Assembly (NCBI RefSeq): GCF_001270745.1
Contig: NZ_LFXL01000040.1
Span: forward strand, 1-64,000
Reading direction: 5' to 3'
Length of the DNA stretch: 64,000 nucleotides
From: Jiangella muralis
GTDB lineage: Bacteria; Actinomycetota; Actinomycetes; Jiangellales; Jiangellaceae
The position numbers were made by a program, and so were the translations under genes. The notes beneath the pieces are model-generated. The model was given only the letters and a program-made list of their open reading frames with translations, did no database searches and had not been told where the DNA came from. Shown one piece after another: positions 41,337-50,221 of this stretch. Numbering within the stretch: position 1 is the first letter of the stretch; each line of letters opens with the position of its first letter.

Positions 41337-43448
41337 ATGGACGAGATCAGGTTCTCCCGGCGCGCAGGGCTGGCCGGGGCGGTGGCGGGCGGTCTCACCC
41401 TGGCCGGCGCCGGGACCCTCACCGGTACGGCCGCGTCGGCGACAGAGGTGCACTGGACCGACGACCTGGACGAACTGACGCTCTTCGCGTTCGACCAGGT
41501 GTCCATCCCGTCGGTGCAGAACCTCAAGCTGGAGATGCGCGACCCCGTCAAGCATCCGGCCAACCCGGTCGTCCCGCGCGGCGAGGCCGGTGCGCCGGAC
41601 TCCTGGGCGGTGCAGTTCTACGGCTCGGTCATCAAGGTCGGCGACGTGTACCGCATGTGGTACTGCGCCGTCAGCGCGGAGGAGCGCGCGGAGCACACCG
41701 GCGGCAGCACGTCCGCGCTGTGGCGGGTGGCGTACGCCGAGAGCACCGACGGCGTCACCTGGACCAAGCCCGACCTCGGCCTGGTCGAGTTCCGCGGCAG
41801 CACGCACAACAACCTGGTCCGGATGGACCCGCCGATCGGCGTGCTCAACCTCAAGGTCCTGTACGAGCCCGACGACGACCCGAGCCGCCGCTACAAGATG
41901 GGCTGCCACGTCTACTGGCAGAACAAGGGCAACCGGCACGGGACGCTCGCGGTCTACGCCAGCCCGGACGGCCTGACGTGGACGTCGCTCACCGACATCG
42001 CGCCGGTCGAGGCCGAGATGGTGCCCGACGAGCTGCTGCTGCCGGCCTTCCACGCCGAGCCGGTCGGCGGGCTCTACAACTGGAAGGGCACCTACTACGC
42101 CAGCGGCCAGAACGGCATCGGCGCGGTGCGGCCGATCCACGGCCGGGCCGGGCGCACCTGGGAGTCCGGCGACTTCACGACCTGGCAGCAGACCAGCACG
42201 CTGACCTGGATCCGGCACCAGCAGCACACGCTCCTCGGTCCCGGCCGCAGCCTCGACGGCGAGCAGCAGCACGAGGGCGTCAGCGTGTGGAACCGCGGCA
42301 ACGTCCTGCTCGGCGTGGTCGGCCGCTGGCACGGCGACATGAGCTGGCAGAACGTCACCATCGACCTCGGCTTCCTGGTCAGCAACGACGGCATGGCATT
42401 CCGCGAGCCGGCGCACGAGTGGACGTTCATCCCGCGTGGCGGCGACGGCGCACCGGCCGAGCTCGTCGCGAACGCGTCATTCGAGACGCTCGACGGCGAC
42501 GGCTGGCCGACACCGTGGACGCTCGACGCCAACCGCGGCCAGACCGCGGCCGCGAGCACCGGCCGGGCCCGCACCGGCAGCACCAGCCTGCGGGTCGAGA
42601 ACGTCGCCGGGACGTCCATCGGCGTGCGTACGCCCAAGCTGCCGGCCGCCGAGGGCGTCGAGTACACCGCGTCGATGTGGGCGCTCACCGAGTCCGGCAC
42701 CCCCGCCCAGCTGTACGTGGACTTCTACGACGACGGCGGCCGGCGGCTGGCGAACCACTTCGTCCAGCCCGAGCCGTCCGCCGACTGGGCCGAGGTGACG
42801 CTGAGCGCCACCGCGCCGGCCGGCACCGCCACCCTCGACGTCATGATCTACGGCTCCACGGCGGCGGTCGGGGTCTCCTTCCACGACGACGTCGCCGTCA
42901 GCCGGCCCGGCGCCGGCGAGGGCGAGCCCGAGTGGGACCGCGGCGGCGTCATCCAGGGCCAGGGCTTCGAGAACGTTGGCGACGAGACGTTCGTCTACTA
43001 CGGCGCCTGGGACCCGCGGGTGAACATCCCCGGCGTCCCGCTGCCGCCGCGCGGCGGCGTCGGCATCGCCGTGCTGCCGAAGGACCGGTTCGGCGACCTC
43101 ACGGTCGACCTGCGCGGCGAGGGATCCGGCGACTACCAGATTCCCGAGGTCACCAGCGAGTTCATCACCGCGACGATCGTGCTGGGCGCGCGGCACCGGC
43201 GGCCGAAGTTCCACGTCAACGCCGAGGGCCTGGGCGACGGCGCGACGCTGCGGTTCGAGCTGCTGGAGCACGACTTCACCCCGATCCCCGGCTACTCCGG
43301 CGCCGACGCGGCGGTCGTGGCCACCGACGGGTTCCGCGCGCCGCTCTCCTGGGGACGCGGCCGGCTCCCGGAGAAGGTCCGCATCCGCGGCTTCTTCGAC
43401 GGCGAGCAGAACACCTCCATCAAGCTCAGCGCGATCTACGTCGACTGA
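41337..43448 (+). CDS. Secreted propeller glycosidase-like protein A with inserted CBM-like module
   Basis: A 703-residue protein with a twin-arginine-type signal (RFSRRAGLAGAVAGG...GTAASA). The residues up to 375 have repeats typical of a five-bladed GH32/GH43-like propeller: 'SVIKVGDVYRMWYCAV', 'VAYAESTDGVTWTKPDLGLVEF', 'LAVYASPDGLTWTSL'. Residues about 376-526 are a carbohydrate-binding-like beta-sandwich ('ELVANASFETLDGDGWPTPWTL' to 'STAAVGVSFHDDVAVSRP') that sits inside the last part of the propeller, because propeller-like sequence resumes after it ('VIQGQGFENVGDETFVYYGAWDPR'). A final beta domain (about 590-703) follows. The gene is first in the long operon and is paralogous to its neighbour at 43459 and to the gene at 52241. 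No glycosidase activity can be proven from motifs. Confidence 0.78.
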   Translation: MDEIRFSRRAGLAGAVAGGLTLAGAGTLTGTAASATEVHWTDDLDELTLFAFDQVSIPSVQNLKLEMRDPVKHPANPVVPRGEAGAPDSWAVQFYGSVIKVGDVYRMWYCAVSAEERAEHTGGSTSALWRVAYAESTDGVTWTKPDLGLVEFRGSTHNNLVRMDPPIGVLNLKVLYEPDDDPSRRYKMGCHVYWQNKGNRHGTLAVYASPDGLTWTSLTDIAPVEAEMVPDELLLPAFHAEPVGGLYNWKGTYYASGQNGIGAVRPIHGRAGRTWESGDFTTWQQTSTLTWIRHQQHTLLGPGRSLDGEQQHEGVSVWNRGNVLLGVVGRWHGDMSWQNVTIDLGFLVSNDGMAFREPAHEWTFIPRGGDGAPAELVANASFETLDGDGWPTPWTLDANRGQTAAASTGRARTGSTSLRVENVAGTSIGVRTPKLPAAEGVEYTASMWALTESGTPAQLYVDFYDDGGRRLANHFVQPEPSADWAEVTLSATAPAGTATLDVMIYGSTAAVGVSFHDDVAVSRPGAGEGEPEWDRGGVIQGQGFENVGDETFVYYGAWDPRVNIPGVPLPPRGGVGIAVLPKDRFGDLTVDLRGEGSGDYQIPEVTSEFITATIVLGARHRRPKFHVNAEGLGDGATLRFELLEHDFTPIPGYSGADAAVVATDGFRAPLSWGRGRLPEKVRIRGFFDGEQNTSIKLSAIYVD

Positions 43449-43458
43449 GGGGGCCGGG

Positions 43459-45537
43459 ATGGAGTCCGTGCGATTCACCCGGCGGGCCGGGCTCGCCGGT
43501 GCCGCGGCCGGCGGCCTCGCGCTGGCCGGCGTCCGGTCCGCCGGCGCCGCCGAGGTGGCGGCCACGTCCGTGCCGAGCGGCGAGATCACGATCTTCGCGT
43601 TCGACCAGGTGTCCATTCCGTTCGTGCAGAACCTGAAGGTGGAGCTGCGCACGCCGTCGAAGCACCCGGCCAACCCGGTCGTCCCGCGCGGCGGGCCGGG
43701 CGAGCCCGACTCGTGGGCCGCGCAGTTCTACGGCTCGGTGATCAAGATCGGCAGCACCTACCGCATGTGGTACACGGCGGTGGGCGACGAGCGGGACGAG
43801 TTCGGCGGCCGGCCCGAGTGGTGGAAGGTCGCCTACGCCGAGAGCACCGACGGCGTCACCTGGACGAAGCCGGACCTCGGGCTGGTGACCTACCGCGGCA
43901 GCACCGCCAACAACCTGGTGCGCATGACCCCCGGCGTCGGGGTGCAGAACGTCAAGGTCCTCTACGAGCCCGACGACCCCGATCCGGACCTGCGCTACAA
44001 GCTGGCGGCGCACGTCTACTGGGACAACCGGGGCAACAACCACGGCACGCTGGCGCTGTTCGGCAGCCCGGACGGCCTCGACTGGACGTCGCTGACCGGC
44101 ATCACCCCGGTGGACTTCACGCTCGAGCCGGGCGACCTGGTGCTGCCGGCGCTGCACGCCGAACCGGTCGGCGGCCTGTACACGTGGGAGGGGAACTACC
44201 ACCTGTCCGGGCAGAACGGGAACCCGTCGGTGCGGCCGTACCACGGGCGCGTGGGCCGCGGCTGGATCTCCGGCGACTTCGTCACCTGGTCGCAGACGAA
44301 CGTCATGAGCTTCGCCCGCACCGAGCAGCACACGCTGCTCGGCGCCGGGCGGAGCCTCGAGGGTGAGCAGCAGCACGAGGGCATCAGCGTCTGGAACCGG
44401 GGCAACGTGCTGATCGGCACCGTCGGCCGCTGGCACGGCGCCGCCGACTGGGACGACGTCAGCATCGACCTCGGCTTCGTCATCAGCAACGACGGCGTGA
44501 ACTTCCGCGAGCCGGCGCACGAGGTCACCTTCCTGGAGCGCGGCGGGCTGGCCCCGCCGGTCACGGTCGGCAACCCGTCGTTCGAGGACCTCGCCGGTGG
44601 CTGGCCGGTGGGGTGGACCCTGGACCCGCCGCCGCGTGGCCAGACCGCGTCGAGCAGCACCGCGCAGACGCACACCGGCGCCCGGAGCCTGCGGGTGCAG
44701 AACGTCGCCGGGACGCCCATCGGCGTGCGCTCGGCGCGGCTGCCGGCCCAGCCCGGCGTGCCGTACACGGCGTCGATGTGGGTGCTGACCGAGAGCGGCA
44801 CCCCGTCGCAGCTGTACCTGGAGTTCTTCAACGCCGCCGGCACCCGGATCGGCTCGCAGTTCGTCCAGCCGGCCGCGGGCGGGACCTGGCAGCAGGTCTC
44901 GGTGACCGCGACGGCGCCGCCCGGGACGCAGACCCTCGACGTCATGGTCTGGGGCACGACGGCCGCGGCCGGGGTGTCCTACCACGACGACATCACCGTG
45001 GTGCCGGTCGACTGGGACGCCGGCGGCCTGCTGCAGGGCCAGGGGTTCGAGCACGTCGGCGACGAGACGTTCGTCTACTACGGCGCCTGGGACCCGCGCA
45101 CCAGCGACGACCCGGAGCCGCGCGCCGGGCGGGGCGGCGTCGGCATCGCCGTGCTGCCGAAGGACCGGTTCGGCGACCTCGTGGTCGACCTGCGCGCCAA
45201 GGGGTCCGGGGACTACCAGCTGCCCGAGATCACCAGCGAGTTCCTGACCGCGCCGATCGACATCGGCAGCCAGGCCGCGGCGCCGGACGCGTTCGTCAAC
45301 GTCGAGGGGCTCGGCCCGGACGCGACCCTGCGGCTGGAGGTGCTCGACGACAATCTCACGCCGTTGGCCGGCTACTCGGGGACGGACACCGCGGTGGTCG
45401 CGACCGACGGGTTCCGCACGCCGGTCACGTGGCCGGGGACGGCGGCGCCGCCGGAGCGGATCCGGATCCGCGGCGTCTTCGCCGGCACCGCGAACACGAC
45501 CATCAAGCTCAGCGCGATCTACCTCGTCCTGCCGTGA
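43459..45537 (+). CDS. Secreted propeller glycosidase-like protein B with inserted CBM-like module
   Basis: A 692-residue protein, ten bases after its paralogue A, with the same layout: twin-arginine-type signal (RFTRRAGLAGAAAGG), propeller to about residue 369, CBM-like module about 370-517 ('VGNPSFEDLAGGWPVGWTLD' to 'YHDDITVVP'), propeller remainder and C-terminal beta domain. Several 35-40 base stretches are identical at DNA level to A (for instance around 42980 and 45060), indicating recent duplication or gene conversion. The two probably attack different linkages or forms of one glycan outside the cell. Confidence 0.78.
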   Translation: MESVRFTRRAGLAGAAAGGLALAGVRSAGAAEVAATSVPSGEITIFAFDQVSIPFVQNLKVELRTPSKHPANPVVPRGGPGEPDSWAAQFYGSVIKIGSTYRMWYTAVGDERDEFGGRPEWWKVAYAESTDGVTWTKPDLGLVTYRGSTANNLVRMTPGVGVQNVKVLYEPDDPDPDLRYKLAAHVYWDNRGNNHGTLALFGSPDGLDWTSLTGITPVDFTLEPGDLVLPALHAEPVGGLYTWEGNYHLSGQNGNPSVRPYHGRVGRGWISGDFVTWSQTNVMSFARTEQHTLLGAGRSLEGEQQHEGISVWNRGNVLIGTVGRWHGAADWDDVSIDLGFVISNDGVNFREPAHEVTFLERGGLAPPVTVGNPSFEDLAGGWPVGWTLDPPPRGQTASSSTAQTHTGARSLRVQNVAGTPIGVRSARLPAQPGVPYTASMWVLTESGTPSQLYLEFFNAAGTRIGSQFVQPAAGGTWQQVSVTATAPPGTQTLDVMVWGTTAAAGVSYHDDITVVPVDWDAGGLLQGQGFEHVGDETFVYYGAWDPRTSDDPEPRAGRGGVGIAVLPKDRFGDLVVDLRAKGSGDYQLPEITSEFLTAPIDIGSQAAAPDAFVNVEGLGPDATLRLEVLDDNLTPLAGYSGTDTAVVATDGFRTPVTWPGTAAPPERIRIRGVFAGTANTTIKLSAIYLVLP

Positions 45538-45557
45538 CCAGTGAAGGAGAACCGACG

Positions 45558-46880
45558 ATGACCAGTTTCTCCCGGCGCACGGTGCTCAAAGGCACGGCGG
45601 CGTCGTTCGTGACAGTCGGTGCGGCCGGAGCCCTGGCCGCACCCGCCCGGGCGGCGGCGCCGTCGTCATACTCGATCGTCCACGGGACCACGCCGGGCGG
45701 CGTGCCGTACGGCCTGTGGGGCACCATCCCGTCGTCGCCCGCGCCCACGCTGGTCATCCTGTCCCTGACGATCGAGCAGGCGCTCACCACCAGCCACCTG
45801 CAGGCCGGGGCGATCCTGGTCGAGCCGCCGGCGAACTATCTCTGCGTGTCCATCGACCCGCCCTGTCACGGCACCCACCTGTATCCGGGCCGGTCGGAAG
45901 GGCTGCCGGGCTGGGCTGAGTTGGCGGCGGACGAGCACGACTTCGTCGCCGACTTCAACGCCAGGATGTCCGAGGTGCTCGACCACCTCATCGACGAGGA
46001 CCTGGTCGACCCGGACCGCATCGCCGTCGCCGGGACCTCCCGCGGCGGCTTCCTGGCGCTGCGGTACGCCGCCTTCGACCCGCGGGTGGCCTGCGGCGTG
46101 GGGTACGCCCCGGTGACGGACCTGCGCCAGCTGCGGGAGTTCGAGATCGCCGCGTCGGTGCCGTTCGTCGACGAGCTGAGCCTGGGCGCGCACGTCGCAC
46201 CGCTCACCGGGCGGCCGGTCTTCATCGTCATCGGCGACCGGGACGTCCGGGTCGGCACCGACGCCGCGATCGACGTCGCCCGGGCGCTGAGCGCGGCCGC
46301 GGTGACCGGGCTCCCCGTGGCCGACGTCGTGAACCCGTCGTTCGAGGACCTCGTCGGCGGCTGGCCGCAGCCGTGGACTCTGGACCCGCTGCCCAAGACG
46401 CAGACCGCCGGTCCCAGCACGGCGCAGGCGCACACCGGGACCCGCAGCCTGCGGGTCGAGAACGCGAGCGGCACCGCGGTCGGGGTGCGCACGCCACGGC
46501 TGCCGGCCGAGCCCGGCTCGCAGTACACCGCGACCAGCTGGGTGTACACCGAGTCCGGCGCGCCCGCCACGATGTTCCTGGAGTTCTTCAACGCGGCCGG
46601 CTCCCGCATCGCCAACCAGTTCGTCGCGCCGGCGGCCAGCAGTACCTGGGAAGAGACCTCCGTCAGCGCGGTCGCGCCGACCGGCACGGCCACGATGGAC
46701 GTGCTGATCTACGGCGCCGTCGCCGCGGCGGGCGTCTCGTACCACGACGACGTCACCCTGGCGCGCAGCGTGCCGAGCGAGGTGGCGCTGCACGTGCTCT
46801 CCGAGCCGCGCGGGCACACGACGCCCGTCGGTGCCGCCGAACTGTCCGCCACCTGGATCGACGGGATCGTGACCGCCTGA
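45558..46880 (+). CDS. Secreted alpha/beta hydrolase with CBM-like module between Asp and His
   Basis: A 440-residue protein with an AAGGAGA ribosome site and a twin-arginine signal (FSRRTVLKGTAASF). It is an alpha/beta hydrolase with nucleophile Ser161 in AGTSRGG, an acid candidate Asp229 (GDRDVRV) and catalytic His420 (EPRGHTTP). Residues about 255-404 are a CBM-like module ('VVNPSFEDLVGGWPQPWTLD' to 'YHDDVTLARS') related to those of the two preceding proteins. It therefore sits inside the hydrolase, between acid and histidine. The hydrolase is likely an esterase acting on the polymer or glycoside attacked by its neighbours. The DNA of the module is very similar to that in gene 43459. Confidence 0.8.
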   Translation: MTSFSRRTVLKGTAASFVTVGAAGALAAPARAAAPSSYSIVHGTTPGGVPYGLWGTIPSSPAPTLVILSLTIEQALTTSHLQAGAILVEPPANYLCVSIDPPCHGTHLYPGRSEGLPGWAELAADEHDFVADFNARMSEVLDHLIDEDLVDPDRIAVAGTSRGGFLALRYAAFDPRVACGVGYAPVTDLRQLREFEIAASVPFVDELSLGAHVAPLTGRPVFIVIGDRDVRVGTDAAIDVARALSAAAVTGLPVADVVNPSFEDLVGGWPQPWTLDPLPKTQTAGPSTAQAHTGTRSLRVENASGTAVGVRTPRLPAEPGSQYTATSWVYTESGAPATMFLEFFNAAGSRIANQFVAPAASSTWEETSVSAVAPTGTATMDVLIYGAVAAAGVSYHDDVTLARSVPSEVALHVLSEPRGHTTPVGAAELSATWIDGIVTA

Positions 46881-47809
46881 TGACCGACCCCGCGCGCGGC
46901 CCGCGCACCGTCCTCGCCGCCTGCTGCGTGCCGTGGGACGCCACCGGCGCCCTGGTGGAGCCGCTGTTCCGCGACAGCATCGCCGACCTGGCGGCGCACG
47001 GGCTGCGCGACCTGTACGTCTTCGGCACGGCCGGCGAGGGCTACGCGGTCGACGAGCAGCGGTTCGACCGGGTCGTGGACGTGTTCGCCGACGAGGCGCG
47101 GCGGCACGGCGTCGACCCGATGGTCGGGCTGATCAGCCCGTCGCTGCCGACGGTGATCGGCCGGATCGAGCGGTGCGTCGCCCGCGGGATCCGGTCGTTC
47201 CAGCTGTCGCTGCCGTCCTGGGGCGCGCTCAACGACGCCGAGCTGGCCGCGTTCTTCGCCGCGACCTGCGGACGCTTCCCGGAGGCGGCGTTCCTGCACT
47301 ACAACCTGGGCCGGTCCGGCCGGATGCTCACCCCCGACGACTACGCGACGCTGGCCGCCGAGCACCCGAACCTGGTGGCCGTCAAGCACACCCGGGCCGA
47401 CTACGCGACCGTGCACGGCCTGTTCGCCCGGGCGCCGCAGCTGCGGCACTTCTTCACCGAGGCCACGTACAGCTACGCGAGCCTGGTGGGCCCGGCCGGC
47501 TTCCTGGTGTCGATCGCGTCGGTGCGTCCCAGTCTGGCCCGCGCCTACTTCGACGCCGGCGTCGCCCGCGACGCCACAGCGCTGATGGCGACCTGCGCCG
47601 AACTGCTCGACCTGAGCGCCGAGCTGCGCCGGGCGGTCGGGCCGGGCCCGCACATGGACGGCGCGTTCGACAAGATCTTCGCCAAGGTGCGCGACCCGCG
47701 GTTCCCGCTCGCGCTGCTGCCGCCCTACCAGGGCGCCTCCGACGACGCCTACGAGGCGTTCCTGGCCGCGCTGCGTGACCGCCACCCCGGCTGGCTGGAG
47801 GCGGCATGA
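46880..47809 (+). CDS. DHDPS/N-acetylneuraminate-lyase-family aldolase
   Basis: A 309-residue class I aldolase. ATG 46880 shares a base with the preceding TGA. The Schiff-base lysine is Lys169 in AVKHTR, the catalytic tyrosine is Tyr141 in LHYNLG, and the opening 'AACCVPWDATGALVEPLFRDSIADLAAHGLRDLYVFGTAGEG' includes the usual pyruvate-carboxylate loop. Members cleave or form 2-keto-3-deoxy acids. After dehydration of a sugar acid by the enolase-family enzyme at 39947, a 2-keto-3-deoxy acid would be the expected substrate. Confidence 0.88.
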   Translation: MTDPARGPRTVLAACCVPWDATGALVEPLFRDSIADLAAHGLRDLYVFGTAGEGYAVDEQRFDRVVDVFADEARRHGVDPMVGLISPSLPTVIGRIERCVARGIRSFQLSLPSWGALNDAELAAFFAATCGRFPEAAFLHYNLGRSGRMLTPDDYATLAAEHPNLVAVKHTRADYATVHGLFARAPQLRHFFTEATYSYASLVGPAGFLVSIASVRPSLARAYFDAGVARDATALMATCAELLDLSAELRRAVGPGPHMDGAFDKIFAKVRDPRFPLALLPPYQGASDDAYEAFLAALRDRHPGWLEAA

Positions 47810-48804
47810 CGGCGCCGGCGACCATCGCGGTGTGGGCGGCGGCCTCGCCATTCCTGCCCGCCACCACCCGCACCCTCGACGAGGAGGCGGCGCCGTACCT
47901 GCTGCTGCCCGAGGCACTCGACGCCGCCGCCCTCGCCCGCGCCGCCGCGGCCGAGGCGCTGGTCGTCGGCGGCGACTGGGTCACGGCCGAGCTGCTCGGG
48001 TCGCTACCGCGGTTGCGCCTGGTCGTCCGAGGCGGCGTGGGGTTCGACAAGATCGACCTGCCGGCCGCGACCCGGCTCGGGATCATGGTCACCAACGTCG
48101 TCGACTACGGGACGAACGAGGTGGCCGACCACACGATGCTGCTGATGCTGGCCGCCATCCGCAGGCTCGGCCACTTCACCGCCGAGGCGCATGGGGGCTG
48201 GCGGGCCGTCCGGCACATCCCGGTCCCCCGGGTGCACGGCCGGCGGCTCGGCATCATCGGGCTCGGCCGCATCGGCACCGCCGTGGCGCAGCGGGCCCGG
48301 GGGTTCGGCCTGGAGGTCGTCGCCCACGACCCGCTGATCGGCCCGGACGCCGTCGCCCGGCGCGGCGCGACCGCGGTCACCCTGGACGAGCTGCTGGCGA
48401 CCAGCGACGTGATCAGCCTGCACACGCCGCTCACGCCGGAGACCTACCACCTCCTCGACCGCGCGGCCTTCGCCCGCATGCGACGGACGCCGGTGATCGT
48501 CAACACCGCCCGCGGCGGCCTGGTGGACACCCGGGCGCTGGTCGACGCGCTGGCCGCCGGGCTGGCCGGCGCCGCCGGGCTGGACGTCCTCGAGGGCGAG
48601 CCCGACGTCGCGGCGCACCGGTCGCTGCTCGGCCGCGACGACGTCGTCGTCACCCCCCATGTCGCCTGGTACTCCCAGGGCTCCGAGGAACAGCTCGGTC
48701 GCACCGCGGCGCGGCTGGCCCTCGACTTCGTCCGCCACGGCAGCCGGCCGCGGCTGCTCAACCCGGACGTCGCCGTCCGATCGATCGATGAGGTGACACC
48801 GTGA
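47806..48804 (+). CDS. D-isomer-specific 2-hydroxyacid dehydrogenase, phosphoglycerate dehydrogenase-like
   Basis: A 332-residue enzyme overlapping the aldolase stop by four bases. The nucleotide fold is 'GRRLGIIGLGRIGTAVAQRARGFG', the catalytic arginine lies in 'VIVNTARGGLVDTRALV', the glutamate in 'LDVLEGEP', and the histidine in 'VVTPHVAWYS', a complete set. 'VVRGGVGFDKIDLPAATRLGIMVTNV' is the substrate-side landmark. It would reduce a 2-keto acid from the aldolase or oxidise a 2-hydroxy acid. Confidence 0.9.
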   Translation: MTAPATIAVWAAASPFLPATTRTLDEEAAPYLLLPEALDAAALARAAAAEALVVGGDWVTAELLGSLPRLRLVVRGGVGFDKIDLPAATRLGIMVTNVVDYGTNEVADHTMLLMLAAIRRLGHFTAEAHGGWRAVRHIPVPRVHGRRLGIIGLGRIGTAVAQRARGFGLEVVAHDPLIGPDAVARRGATAVTLDELLATSDVISLHTPLTPETYHLLDRAAFARMRRTPVIVNTARGGLVDTRALVDALAAGLAGAAGLDVLEGEPDVAAHRSLLGRDDVVVTPHVAWYSQGSEEQLGRTAARLALDFVRHGSRPRLLNPDVAVRSIDEVTP

Positions 48805-50030
48805 CCGACCTGTCCGACGCACTGCCCGCCTTTCCGATGACGCGGCCGACGCCGTTCGACCCTCCACCCGGCTACGCCGCCGTGCGCGACGCCGGCGGGC
48901 TGGCCCGGGTGCGGCTGTGGGACGGCCGCACCGCGTGGCTGGTCACGAACTACGAGCAGGTGCGCTCGCTGCTCGGCGACCCGCGGATCAGCGTGGACCG
49001 CCGTCGTGAGGGGTTCCCGTTCCCGACGCCCGGACGGGAGGCGCTGGAGCGATCCGGCAAGACGACGTTCGTCGGCATGGACCCGCCCGACCACACCCGG
49101 CTGCGCCGCGTCTTCACCAAGTACTTCGCGGTCAAGCGGATCGAGGCGCTCCGTCCCGTGGTCCAGCGGATCGTCGACGATCTCGTCACCGACCTCCTCG
49201 CCGCCGGGCCGCCGGCCGACTTCGTCGCCGCGCTGGCCGGCGAGGTGCCGGCCCGGACCATCTGCCACGTCCTGGGCATGCCGCTGGCCGACCGGGCGCG
49301 GTTCCAGGCTCTCGACCACGAACGGAACACCCTCACCACGTCGCCCGAGAACGTGATCCGGGCGACGAACGAGATGCTCGCCTACGCCGACGAGCTGATC
49401 ACCCGGAAGCAGCGGGAGCCGGCCGACGACCTGGTCAGCAGGCTGGTGGCCGACCAGCTCGGCGGCGACACGATCAGCCGGGAGGAGCTGGTCGCGGCGG
49501 TGCGGCTGCTCATCACCGCGGGCCACGAGACGACGACGAACATGATCGGGCTCGGCATCGCGACGCTGCTGCGCCATCCCGAGCAGCTGCGCGAGCTGCG
49601 GGCCGACCCGTCGCTGGTGCCGGCGGCCGTGGAGGAGCTGCTGCGCTACATCAGCATCTTCCACATCTCGCCCACCCGTGTGGTCGTCGAGCCGATCGAC
49701 ATCGCCGGACAGCGGCTCGAGGCCGGCGATGGGGGGATCGCCGCGGTCGCCGGCGCCAACCGCGACGACGCCGCGTTCCCGGACGCCGCGACGTTCGACC
49801 TCCATCGCGAGGCCCGGCACCACGTCGCCTTCGGCTACGGGGTGCACCAGTGCCTCGGCCAGCCGCTGGCCCGGGTCGAGCTGCAGACCGTCGTCGAGAC
49901 GCTGGGCCGGCGCATCCCGTCGCTGCGGTTCGCCGGCGACCCGGATGCGCTGGAGATCAGGGAATACGCCTTCCTGAGCCTGGCGGCACTGCCGCTCACC
50001 TGGGACGCGGCCGAAGGGGAGGGCCGATGA
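48801..50030 (+). CDS. Cytochrome P450
   Basis: A 409-residue soluble bacterial P450 starting at GTG 48801, four bases inside the previous gene. The I-helix oxygen motif is AGHETTTN, the ExxR pair is in 'EELLRYIS', and the haem loop 'FGYGVHQCLGQPLARVEL' gives Cys351 as the axial ligand. It is followed by its own ferredoxin and reductase with overlaps, a complete class I electron chain. P450s with such partners in sugar-degrading bacteria are known to demethylate O-methyl sugars; hydroxylation of an aglycone is equally possible. Confidence 0.95.
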   Translation: MTDLSDALPAFPMTRPTPFDPPPGYAAVRDAGGLARVRLWDGRTAWLVTNYEQVRSLLGDPRISVDRRREGFPFPTPGREALERSGKTTFVGMDPPDHTRLRRVFTKYFAVKRIEALRPVVQRIVDDLVTDLLAAGPPADFVAALAGEVPARTICHVLGMPLADRARFQALDHERNTLTTSPENVIRATNEMLAYADELITRKQREPADDLVSRLVADQLGGDTISREELVAAVRLLITAGHETTTNMIGLGIATLLRHPEQLRELRADPSLVPAAVEELLRYISIFHISPTRVVVEPIDIAGQRLEAGDGGIAAVAGANRDDAAFPDAATFDLHREARHHVAFGYGVHQCLGQPLARVELQTVVETLGRRIPSLRFAGDPDALEIREYAFLSLAALPLTWDAAEGEGR

Positions 50031-50221
50031 GGATCGTCGTGGAGATCGACCAGTGCGTCGGCGGCGGGCAGTGCGTCATGGCCGCACCGGACGTGTTCGA
50101 CCAGGACGACGACGGGCTGGTGGTCGTGCTGGACGGCGACCCGGCGCCCGGGCTGGCCGACGACATCCGGCTGGCGGCCCGGCTCTGCCCCGCCCGGGCG
50201 ATCGTCGTGGATGACACGTGA
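50027..50221 (+). CDS. [3Fe-4S] ferredoxin
   Basis: A 64-residue ferredoxin whose ATG overlaps the P450 stop (ATGA). Three cysteines, CVGGGQC near the N-terminus and a lone one in 'ARLCPARAI', fit the [3Fe-4S] type used by actinobacterial P450s. It carries electrons from the reductase at 50218 to the P450. The reductase GTG start lies inside its final codons. Confidence 0.93.
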   Translation: MRIVVEIDQCVGGGQCVMAAPDVFDQDDDGLVVVLDGDPAPGLADDIRLAARLCPARAIVVDDT

